Part shown: positions 1-5,259 of the stretch, piece after piece
Layout of the letters: each line of letters begins with the position of its first letter
How positions within the stretch are numbered: the first letter of the stretch is position 1
From: Planctomycetota bacterium
GTDB lineage: Bacteria > Planctomycetota > B15-G4 > JADJEK01
Direction of reading: 5' to 3'
DNA: 5,259 nt
Assembly: GCA_016795255.1 (NCBI GenBank)
Contig: JAEUIB010000727.1
Coordinates: forward strand, 1-5,259
Made by a program: the position numbers and the translations under genes
The notes under the pieces: model-generated
The model's database searches: none
What the model was told of the DNA's origin: nothing
The model's input: only the letters and a program-made list of their open reading frames with translations

Positions 1-869
1 GGCGCGCGAAGCGAGGTCGCGGCGAGGCCGAGCGGACGCCGCCAGACGACGACACTGGCCGCCGTCGCGAGCAACGAGTCGTCGGCGAGACGCAGCGCCT
101 CGAACGGAAGGCCGAGCAGCTCGGGATCGTCCGCCTCGAACACGACGTCGACCGCGTTGCCGACCCTCGGCTGAACCAGCGCGGCGAGCGCGGACTGCGC
201 ATCGCTGGGCAAACAGACGTCACGAAGCTGGCGACCGAGCTGCGCGAGCAGCGATTCGGCCTGCGCTCGCTGGTGTGCGCTCGGCGCCCGCATCGTCCCT
301 TGGAGGGCGCCGCGCAGGAACGCGTCCCGCGCGACCTGGAGTTCTCGGGGAAGCTCGGTGAGCGACGCCTTGCCGTACTCGAGTCCGGAGATCGTGACGC
401 GCACGTCGACCCCTCGGGGAGCGACGCGCTTCAGCGTGATGACGACGCGATCCCCCGGCCCGTCGAGAGCGCGCGTCGAAGCCGGTTGCGGCTGCGCGCG
501 CAGCGCGGCCGCGATGTCGTCGATCCGGTCGATGCGATGGCGATGCACGGGGCGCAGCAGCGCCGGGATCGACTCGCTCGCGACGTCGCCGAGCACGAGC
601 GGAACGACGACCTTGCCTTCCTTGATGCGCGCATAGGCGAGGTAGCTCGTTTCCGCGTCGACCCACGGACTCCGCCACGCGCTCGCCGAGAACACGATGA
701 CGGCGACCGGGCAGGCGTGGATTCCTTCGTTGATGCGGCGTACGAAATCGTCGCCGCCGTGGATCTCCCACTCGTCGAGCCACGGATCGAAGCCACGCGA
801 CCGCAACGCATCCGCGAGCTCGCGGACGCGCGCCTTGTCTTCGGAGGCGTGACTGACGAACACCCGCAT
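1..869 (-). CDS. TIR-domain protein with probable CHAT (caspase-like) domain, 3'-truncated by window edge
   Basis: The frame is open from ATG at 869 to the window edge, giving 289 complete residues and no stop; the C-terminus is missing. Residues 1-110 are a TIR domain. It opens with the strand MRVFVSHASEDK and a helix, then GFDPWLDEWEI, a BB-loop-like HGGDDF, the strand AVIVFSASAW, and SPWVDAE. In the last motif, Glu73 sits where TIR NAD+-cleaving enzymes carry their catalytic glutamate. Residues 115-140 look like a linker. Residues 140-289 resemble the entry into a CHAT domain, including a helical stretch (LLAQLGRQLRDVCLP), a hydrophobic strand and the pattern DPELLGLPFEALRL. The CHAT His/Cys dyad would lie beyond the edge, so peptidase activity cannot be judged. 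I chose ATG 869 because the TIR strand begins right there; an in-frame GTG at 896 is possible but adds only Gly/Val-rich residues. No clear Shine-Dalgarno precedes it. Inferred role: NAD+-consuming or signalling effector, possibly in defence. TIR is confident, CHAT moderate. Confidence 0.87.
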   Translation of the reverse strand, partial: MRVFVSHASEDKARVRELADALRSRGFDPWLDEWEIHGGDDFVRRINEGIHACPVAVIVFSASAWRSPWVDAETSYLAYARIKEGKVVVPLVLGDVASESIPALLRPVHRHRIDRIDDIAAALRAQPQPASTRALDGPGDRVVITLKRVAPRGVDVRVTISGLEYGKASLTELPRELQVARDAFLRGALQGTMRAPSAHQRAQAESLLAQLGRQLRDVCLPSDAQSALAALVQPRVGNAVDVVFEADDPELLGLPFEALRLADDSLLATAASVVVWRRPLGLAATSLRA

Positions 870-969
870 CCCGGCGACCCCGACACCGTGCCCCACCCGA
901 ACGAGGCCCGGGAAGCTAGCAGCGGCGACGGCGGCTCGCCAGCCACCGCCGACCGGTACGCTTCGCGCC
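870..969. other. Divergent intergenic spacer between TIR gene and acetyltransferase
   Basis: These 100 bp separate the start codons of two genes that point away from each other, so promoters for both should lie here. I see no convincing -35/-10 pair and no Shine-Dalgarno before either start. The only AT-leaning element is TACGCT at 957-962, 7 bp before the plus-strand ATG. It fits a TANNNT -10 box that would give a leaderless transcript, but this is weak evidence in such GC-rich DNA. Confidence 0.4.
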
Positions 970-1449
970 ATGCTGACGATCCGCCCCGCGACCCCCGACG
1001 ATGCCGCGCTGATCCACCGCTTCGTGTCCGAGCTCGCGCTCTACGAACGCGAACCGCAATCCGTCACGGCGACGCCCGACGACTACCGCCGGCAGATGGC
1101 GGAGGCACGGCCCCCGTTCGAGTGCTTCATCGCCGAGTGGGACGGCGAGGCCGCGGGCTTCGCGCTGTGTTTCCACAACTACTCGACGTGGAAGGGCAAG
1201 AAGGGCCTCTACCTCGAGGACCTCTACGTGACGCCGATCATGCGCGGCAAAGGCATCGGCGAGGCGATGCTGCGCCACCTCGCGAAGATCGCGCTCGAGC
1301 GCGATTGCGCGCGCTTCGAGTGGGCCGTGCTCGACTGGAACACGCCGGCGATCGGCTTCTACGAGAAGCTCGGCGCGAAACCGATGAGCGAGTGGACGGT
1401 GTTCCGCGTCGACGGCGACGCGCTGAAGGCGTTGGCGAGTTCGGGCTGA
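970..1449 (+). CDS. GNAT N-acetyltransferase, spermidine/spermine (diamine) acetyltransferase-like
   Basis: A complete 159-residue protein, the usual length of a single GNAT domain; probably cytosolic. The start MLTIRPATPDD is the typical GNAT first strand. Motif A is YLEDLYVTPIMRGKGIGEAML, whose acetyl-CoA pyrophosphate-binding loop R-G-K-G-I-G is at residues 92-97. The C-terminal WNTPAIGFYEKLGA carries Tyr131 at the usual general-acid position. The segment FHNYSTWKGKKGLYLEDLYV, the early ELALYE and the late WTVFRVDGDAL all resemble human SSAT1 (SAT1) and related thialysine/diamine acetyltransferases. The likely reaction is transfer of acetyl from acetyl-CoA to a primary amine such as a polyamine or amino-acid side chain. 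The exact substrate cannot be read from the sequence, since GNATs of this subgroup vary. It is transcribed alone, divergent from the TIR gene and convergent with the carbonic anhydrase gene. No Shine-Dalgarno is visible upstream. Confidence 0.92.
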   Translation: MLTIRPATPDDAALIHRFVSELALYEREPQSVTATPDDYRRQMAEARPPFECFIAEWDGEAAGFALCFHNYSTWKGKKGLYLEDLYVTPIMRGKGIGEAMLRHLAKIALERDCARFEWAVLDWNTPAIGFYEKLGAKPMSEWTVFRVDGDALKALASSG

Positions 1450-1494
1450 TTCCGTCGTTCGACCGGCGTCGCAGGACCGCTCGGCCCGTTCGAG
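1450..1494. other. Convergent spacer, no visible terminator
   Basis: These 45 bp separate the stop codons of the acetyltransferase and the carbonic anhydrase, which converge. A bidirectional terminator would be expected, but I see no convincing stem-loop and no T-run on either strand. Confidence 0.5.
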
Positions 1495-2115
1495 TCACGC
1501 GCTGAGATCGCGCCAGCCGCTCGTGCGTTCGTCGTGTTCGAAGACGCGGCCGGTCTCGATCTCGAACGTCCAGCCGTGCAGCCGCATCGTGTTCGCCGCG
1601 AGCTTCTCCTGGATGCAGGGGAAGGTCCGAAGATTGTCGAGCGCCAGCACGACGTTGGTCTTCACCGCGCGGTCGACGCGTTCGGCCTCGTTCAGGTCGG
1701 GCCCGAGATCGTGGACGTGCTGGCGCACGTCGTCGGAGAACCCGACCCAATCGCGCACGGCGGGCAGATCGCGCACGCGTTCGGGCTCGAGGATCGCGCG
1801 CATCGCGCCGCAGTGCGAATGGCCGCAGACGATGACGTCCTTGATCGGCAACTGCGTGACCGCGAACTCGATGCTCGCCGTGACGCCGCCGACGTAGGTG
1901 CCGTAGCGCGGCACGATGTTGCCGGCGACGCGGACGATGAACAGCTCGCCGGGGCCGACGTCGAGCAGCGTCTCGAACGGCACGCGCGAATCGGCGCACC
2001 CGATCAGCAACGCCCGCGGTTGTTGCCCGTCGCGGACGAGTCCTTCGAACTTGGTCCGCAACGACGGGAAGACGTCGGTCCGAAAACGCCGGATGCCTTG
2101 GAGAAGTCGGTCCAT
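1495..2115 (-). CDS. Beta-class carbonic anhydrase
   Basis: A complete protein of 206 residues, normal for a bacterial beta-carbonic anhydrase, which interconverts CO2 and bicarbonate using zinc. The zinc ligands are all visible: Cys40 in GCADSRV, and His99 and Cys102 in VCGHSHCGAM. The Asp42/Arg44 pair of the CADSR motif is intact, as is the RVAGNIVPRYG segment and the following GGVTASIEFAV helix. The end, LHGWTFEIETGRVFEH, is the standard C-terminal strand of the family (HGWxYDIxTG type). There is no signal peptide, so it should be cytosolic. I chose ATG 2115 because homology begins there (a MDRLLQGIRRFRTDVFP-type N-terminus is typical); the frame is open further upstream but reads as low-complexity Arg/Ala sequence. 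No Shine-Dalgarno is obvious. It lies 113 bp downstream of glgC on the same strand, so it may be read through from that operon or have its own promoter. Confidence 0.96.
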   Translation of the reverse strand: MDRLLQGIRRFRTDVFPSLRTKFEGLVRDGQQPRALLIGCADSRVPFETLLDVGPGELFIVRVAGNIVPRYGTYVGGVTASIEFAVTQLPIKDVIVCGHSHCGAMRAILEPERVRDLPAVRDWVGFSDDVRQHVHDLGPDLNEAERVDRAVKTNVVLALDNLRTFPCIQEKLAANTMRLHGWTFEIETGRVFEHDERTSGWRDLSA

Positions 2116-2193
2116 GCGGGCGCAAGGAATAGCACGAGCCGAGGCCGCGAAGCCATCGCCGAAAGACGAGAGCCGGAACAGGCGACCGCCGCA

Positions 2194-2213
2194 GCCCGGG
2201 TGACGGCCCGGGT
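2194..2213. terminator. GC-rich hairpin downstream of glgC, possible weak terminator
   Basis: Two copies of CCCGGG are separated by a short loop. The 7-bp stem pairs 2194-2200 with 2207-2213, counting a terminal G-U pair on the plus strand, and the loop is TGACGG. It starts 16 bp beyond the glgC stop, where a terminator would be expected. On the minus strand no U-tract follows the stem; on the plus strand only GGGTTTC follows. It may therefore be an attenuating or RNA-stabilising stem rather than an intrinsic terminator, or chance in GC-rich DNA. Confidence 0.3.
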
Positions 2214-2228
2214 GGGTTTCTGCGTCCC

Positions 2229-3455
2229 TCAGTCGAACCGCGTCCCCTGTCCGATCACGCAGATCCCGCCCGCCGAGCGCAGGAACTGCTCGGCGTCGCG
2301 CTTCGCGTCCTGGCCGATCACGAAGTCCTTCGGGATCACGACGTCGTGGTCGACGACGACCTTCTTCATCTTCGCGCCCGGCCCGATCACGGTGCGGCCG
2401 AGCAGGATGCAGTCCTCGAGTTCCGCGCCCGGGCCGACGACGGTGTCGACGCCGAGGATGCTGCCGTGGACCGTGGCCCCCGCGACGACGACGCCGTCGG
2501 CCAGCACCGAGTCGACGACGTCGGGTCGCAGCGGCCCGTCCGAGCGGACCTCGGCCGGCGGCAAGCGCGAGCTGACCGAGAAGATCGGCCACGCGCGATC
2601 GCGCAGGTCGAACTTCGGCGTCTTGCCGAGCACGTCCTTGTGCGCGTCGAAATAGGCGTCGATCGTGCCGACGTCACGCCAGTAGCCGGCCTGTTCGCCC
2701 GCGCCGTTCTTGTCGCGCAGCGGGAACGCGAACACGCGCTGGCCGGTCTCGACCATGTGCGGCACGACGTCCTTGCCGAAGTCGTGCGAGCTCTCGCGCT
2801 TCGCGTCCCACATCACTTCGCGGACCAGCGTCTCGGTCTCGAACAGGTAGATGCCCATCGACGCCAGCGCGATGCCGGGGCGACCGGGGATCTCCTTCGG
2901 TTGCTTCGGCTTCTCCTGGAAGCCGACGACGCGCATCGACCGATCGACTTCGAGAACGCCCATGCGCGTCGCTTCGGCGACGGGGACTTCGATGACGCCG
3001 ATCGTCATCGCTGCGCCGGTGCGCTCGTGGTCTTCCGCCATCAGCCGGTAGTCGAGGCGGTACACGTGATCGCCCGACAGCACGAGCAGCCGCTTCGGCT
3101 TCTCGGCCTGCATCAAGTCGATGTTCTGGTACACGGCGTCGGCAGTGCCCGCGTACCACGACGAACCCGAGCGGAACTGCGGCGGCACGGTGTCGATGAA
3201 CTCGCCGAGTTCGCGCGGCAGGAACTGGAACCCGCGCTTCACGTGCCGCTCGAGCGACAACGACCGGTACTGCGTCATCACGAAGATGCGGCGCAGTTCG
3301 GAGTGCACGCAGTTCGTCAGCGTGAAATCGATGATGCGGTAGTGGCCGCCGAACGGCACCGCGGGCTTCGCGCGATCGCGCGTCAGCGGATAGAGCCGCT
3401 CGCCCTGCCCGCCGGCCAGCAGGAACACGAGCGTGTCGCGCGTGGTCACCGCCAT
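2229..3455 (-). CDS. glgC: Glucose-1-phosphate adenylyltransferase (ADP-glucose pyrophosphorylase)
   Basis: A complete 408-residue protein, close to the usual length. It makes ADP-glucose and pyrophosphate from ATP and glucose-1-phosphate, the committed step of bacterial glycogen synthesis, in the cytosol. The nucleotidyltransferase domain spans about residues 8-285. It has the loop LAGGQGERLYPLT (13-25), then RAKPAVPFGG with Lys30, and SSWYAGTADAVYQN (98-111). Next come the catalytic Asp129 in LSGDH, Lys182 in FQEKP (glucose-1-phosphate binding in the family), SMGIYLFE, SSHDFGKD and YWRDVGTIDAY. The C-terminal third (about 290-408) is a left-handed beta-helix with hexapeptide-like repeats. 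It ends in AEQFLRSAGGICVI, which matches the GlgC C-terminus. I chose ATG 3455 because a strong GGAGG lies 8 bp upstream and family homology starts at TLVFLLAGG. An upstream in-frame ATG at 3494 would overlap the receiver gene and add only Arg-rich residues. The gene begins 4 bp after the receiver stop, so translational coupling is likely. The family is normally allosterically controlled; the effector cannot be inferred here. Confidence 0.97.
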   Translation of the reverse strand: MAVTTRDTLVFLLAGGQGERLYPLTRDRAKPAVPFGGHYRIIDFTLTNCVHSELRRIFVMTQYRSLSLERHVKRGFQFLPRELGEFIDTVPPQFRSGSSWYAGTADAVYQNIDLMQAEKPKRLLVLSGDHVYRLDYRLMAEDHERTGAAMTIGVIEVPVAEATRMGVLEVDRSMRVVGFQEKPKQPKEIPGRPGIALASMGIYLFETETLVREVMWDAKRESSHDFGKDVVPHMVETGQRVFAFPLRDKNGAGEQAGYWRDVGTIDAYFDAHKDVLGKTPKFDLRDRAWPIFSVSSRLPPAEVRSDGPLRPDVVDSVLADGVVVAGATVHGSILGVDTVVGPGAELEDCILLGRTVIGPGAKMKKVVVDHDVVIPKDFVIGQDAKRDAEQFLRSAGGICVIGQGTRFD

Positions 3456-3459
3456 CGCA

Positions 3460-3897
3460 TCAACCTCCCGCGCCCGAACCGGCCTGGCCGCCACGCTCGC
3501 CCTTGCGCTTGCCGAGCACGTCGCGGATCTTCGCGATCAGCTCGGTGACGTCGGACGACTTGACGACGTACGCGTCGGCCGCCCACGTCATGAAGTTCTC
3601 TTTGTAGGACGAGTACGCCGAGTTCAGGATCACCGGCATCGTGCGGTTGTGGTCGAGGATGCGCTGGAGGACCTCGACTCCGTCCATGCCCGGCATCCGG
3701 ATGTCGAGCACGACGAGGTCCGGTCGTTCGCTCGCCGCCACGCTGATCGCCTCGCGGCCGTTGGTCGCGAGCAGCACGTCGAACCCTTCGGATTCGAGCT
3801 CGCTCTTGTACAGCAGGCGGAGGTTCGGCTCGTCGTCCGCGATCAGGATGCGCGGCTTCTTCGTCTTTGCGTCGGCAGCGGCGTCGTCGTGGCCCAT
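3460..3897 (-). CDS. Stand-alone receiver-domain response regulator
   Basis: A complete 145-residue protein that is essentially one CheY-like receiver. About 14 polar N-terminal residues lead into the first strand PRILIADDEPN. The acidic pocket is Asp21/Asp22, the phosphorylation site is Asp65 in VVLDIRMPGMDG, the switch Ser93 is in ILNSAYSS, the aromatic switch is Tyr110 and the conserved lysine is Lys113 in YVVKSSD. All phosphorylation residues are present. There is no DNA-binding or enzymatic output domain; after the last helix only a basic, Gly-rich tail (KRKGERGGQAGSGAGG) remains. It therefore probably acts by protein contact or as a phosphorelay intermediate. It lies 54 bp after the histidine kinase and 4 bp before glgC, so the kinase is the obvious phosphate donor. 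ATG 3897 is supported by AGGAG 5 bp upstream. Its partner or target is not known from sequence. Confidence 0.95.
   Translation of the reverse strand: MGHDDAAADAKTKKPRILIADDEPNLRLLYKSELESEGFDVLLATNGREAISVAASERPDLVVLDIRMPGMDGVEVLQRILDHNRTMPVILNSAYSSYKENFMTWAADAYVVKSSDVTELIAKIRDVLGKRKGERGGQAGSGAGG
3464..3468 (-). promoter_or_regulatory. Ribosome binding site of glgC
   Basis: The minus strand reads GGAGG here (GGGAGG including 3469), 8 bp before ATG 3455. It overlaps the last two sense codons of the receiver gene, which decides the glgC start and supports coupled translation. Confidence 0.8.
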
Positions 3898-3902
3898 GAG
3901 CG

Positions 3903-3907
3903 CTCCT
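3903..3907 (-). promoter_or_regulatory. Ribosome binding site of the receiver gene
   Basis: The minus strand reads AGGAG, 5 bp before ATG 3897, in the 54-bp gap after the kinase gene. It supports the chosen receiver start. No promoter is evident in that gap, in keeping with co-transcription. Confidence 0.7.
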
Positions 3908-3951
3908 GGGCGACCGTCGTTCGTGATCGGCGCGCGTCGCGACGCCTCTCG

Positions 3952-5259
3952 TCAGGACCTCGGCGGCTCTCGGCCCTCGATGTGAACCCGCCGGGGCAGA
4001 ACGATATCGAAGGTACACCCGGCCAGGACGTCGCTGCGCAGGGAAATCTGGCCGCCTTGGGACTCGATCAAGCGCTTGCTGATCGCGAGCCCGAACCCGG
4101 TGCCGTGCTGCCGCGTCGTGAAGCCCGGCTCGAACACGCGCTCGCGTTTGTCCAACGGAATGCCCGGGCCGTTGTCGGCGACGGTGATGCGGAACCGATC
4201 GTCGCCGACCAGCGCGGTTTCGACGACGACCTGGCCCTCGCGCATCATCGCGTCCAGCGAGTTCCGGATCAGGTTCAGCAACACCTGACGCACCTTGTCG
4301 CCGTCGATGTGGACCAGCTTCAGCGCGGGATCGAAGCGCTCGACGATCGTGACCCCGTGCGTCTCGGCCTCGAGGCGCGTCATCGCGGCGATCTCGTGGA
4401 CGAGGCGCGGCACGTCGACGTCGAGCAGGTCGAGCGTCTGCTGCGGCCGCGAGTAGTCGAGCAGGCCTTGGACGATGCGCTCGAGGCGCGCGACCTCGTC
4501 CGAGATCACGCGCAGGTAGTCGGAGCGCGGATCGTCCGCGGAGATGCCCTTGCGGACGAGCCGCGCGAACCCGCCGATCGACACCAGCGGATTGCGCACT
4601 TCGTGGGCGATGCGCGCGGCCATCTCGCCGATGACCGACAGACGCTCCGATTGCAGCAGTCGCGCCTGCGTCTCCTGCATGCGCCGCGTCAGGTGGTCGA
4701 GCTCGTGCACGCGCCGCTCGAGGTTCGCGCGCAGACGCGAGTTCTCGAGCGCGATGCCGGCGTGGTTCGCGAACACCTTCAGCATCTGCAGATCGGCCTC
4801 GGTCACCGGCAAGCCGGTGATCAGGTTGTCGACGATCAGCACGCCGATCGGCTTCTCGCGCGTGTTCAGCGGCACGATCGCGAACGAGTCGGACTGCAGT
4901 TGCGCACACAGCGCCGCGTCGACCTGCTTGTTCTCGTCGGTCAGGCGCCCGCGGATCACGTTCTTCGCGCGGCGCGACTTGATCGAGCGCACGAACGGGT
5001 GCGACTCGTCGGTCATCGGGATCCGGAACGAGTGGACGATCGAGTTGACGAGGACGTCGTGGCCTTCGGTCGTGCCTTCGTAACGCGAATAGAGGTCGGG
5101 CAACGCGACCGGTTCCTTCGACAGCTTGTTCCAGATGCGGCTGGCCTCTTCGCCGGTGCTCGGCCCGATCGCGAGGCGGCCGGCCAGCACGCCGCCGTCC
5201 TTGTCCTCGTCCTCGACGAGCAACATGAACGCGCGGTTGAAGCCGAGGCCTTGGCCCGC
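3952..5259 (-). CDS. GAF-domain sensor histidine kinase, 5'-truncated by window edge
   Basis: The frame is open from the right edge to the stop at 3952, giving 435 visible residues (numbered from base 5259). Residues 1-175 are a GAF domain already under way at the edge: LGFNRAFMLLVEDED, GRLAIGPS, later SFAIVPLNTREKPIGVLIVDN and a final helix ANHAGIALENSRL. Residues 176-205 form a coiled-coil-like connector (RRVHELDHLTRRMQETQARL). The HisKA dimerisation helix carries the phospho-acceptor His219 in ARIAHEVRNPL (codon 4603-4605). The ATPase domain has the N-box LLNLIRNSLDAM with Asn333, G1 DNGPGIP (362-368), F-box FEPGFTT and G2 GTGFGLAISK (386-395). All catalytic boxes are intact and no membrane segment is visible. 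The ATG at 5226 falls inside the GAF core and is not the start. Further sensory domains may lie upstream. The protein should autophosphorylate and pass phosphate to the adjacent receiver. The signal is unknown. Confidence 0.95.
   Translation of the reverse strand, partial: AGQGLGFNRAFMLLVEDEDKDGGVLAGRLAIGPSTGEEASRIWNKLSKEPVALPDLYSRYEGTTEGHDVLVNSIVHSFRIPMTDESHPFVRSIKSRRAKNVIRGRLTDENKQVDAALCAQLQSDSFAIVPLNTREKPIGVLIVDNLITGLPVTEADLQMLKVFANHAGIALENSRLRANLERRVHELDHLTRRMQETQARLLQSERLSVIGEMAARIAHEVRNPLVSIGGFARLVRKGISADDPRSDYLRVISDEVARLERIVQGLLDYSRPQQTLDLLDVDVPRLVHEIAAMTRLEAETHGVTIVERFDPALKLVHIDGDKVRQVLLNLIRNSLDAMMREGQVVVETALVGDDRFRITVADNGPGIPLDKRERVFEPGFTTRQHGTGFGLAISKRLIESQGGQISLRSDVLAGCTFDIVLPRRVHIEGREPPRS

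Noticed and set aside
894..896. In-frame GTG at 896 as an earlier start for the TIR protein
   Set aside because: It adds nine Gly/Val-rich residues before the first TIR strand and has no better ribosome binding site. It cannot be fully excluded.
930..950. Imperfect inverted repeat (GGCT..AGCC) in the divergent spacer
   Set aside because: Only four base pairs match cleanly around a 4-bp loop; this is expected by chance at this base composition.
273..1505. Long plus-strand open frame of 410 codons covering the TIR region and the acetyltransferase
   Set aside because: It is antisense to the TIR gene and out of frame with the acetyltransferase. Its product is Arg/Ala/Asp-rich with no recognisable domain, as expected of a high-GC shadow frame.
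3492..3494. ATG at 3494 as the glgC start
   Set aside because: It would overlap the receiver's last codons and add 13 non-conserved residues. ATG 3455 has a strong GGAGG at the right distance and fits the family N-terminus.
1534..3548. Long plus-strand open frames opposite the carbonic anhydrase and glgC
   Set aside because: They mirror the codons of two clearly conserved minus-strand enzymes and contain no family motifs.
3934..3945. Perfect 12-bp palindrome GCGTCGCGACGC in the kinase-receiver gap
   Set aside because: It is built from the CG-rich words common throughout this window, has no loop or T-run for a terminator, and no second copy suggesting an operator.
3446..4909. 487-codon minus-strand frame overlapping the kinase and receiver
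   Set aside because: It is out of frame with both recognised genes and its product is a low-complexity Arg/Ala-rich sequence.
5224..5226. ATG at 5226 as the start of the histidine kinase
   Set aside because: The same frame stays open to 5259 and encodes GLGFNRAF, a typical GAF segment, so the true start lies outside the window.

Overview
This window is strongly GC-rich, with G or C at most third codon positions. Its genes are all bacterial in type: a TIR-domain protein, a GNAT acetyltransferase, a beta-carbonic anhydrase, a GlgC-type ADP-glucose pyrophosphorylase and a histidine kinase/response regulator pair. The GC bias, the lone-receiver regulator and the GAF-type kinase would suit a myxobacterial/delta-proteobacterial, planctomycete, gemmatimonad or similar high-GC lineage. 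No gene here fixes the phylum, and there are no RNA genes, mobile elements or CRISPR repeats. Six protein-coding genes fill nearly the whole window. The two edge genes are cut by the window boundary.

Left part (1-1449). On the minus strand, running off the left edge, is the N-terminal 289 residues of a TIR-domain protein. Its visible second half resembles the entry into a CHAT (caspase-like peptidase) domain. A 100-bp spacer separates it from a divergent plus-strand GNAT acetyltransferase of the spermidine/spermine acetyltransferase-like group. A 45-bp spacer then separates that gene from the convergent carbonic anhydrase gene.

Right part (1495-5259). Four minus-strand genes are read in the order: GAF-containing histidine kinase (start outside the window), stand-alone receiver protein, glgC, carbonic anhydrase. 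Kinase and receiver are 54 bp apart. Receiver and glgC are only 4 bp apart, with the glgC ribosome binding site lying inside the receiver's last codons, so these three very likely form one transcription unit. The carbonic anhydrase follows after 113 bp containing a small GC-rich hairpin, so it may be a separate unit.

How they may work together: the kinase senses an unknown signal through its GAF region and presumably phosphorylates the receiver-only protein. The next gene makes ADP-glucose, the committed precursor of glycogen. The layout suggests, but does not prove, that glycogen storage is tied to this two-component pathway. The TIR protein is the most interesting item: the TIR plus probable CHAT arrangement is of the kind found in bacterial defence or cell-death proteins, but its C-terminal half lies outside the window.
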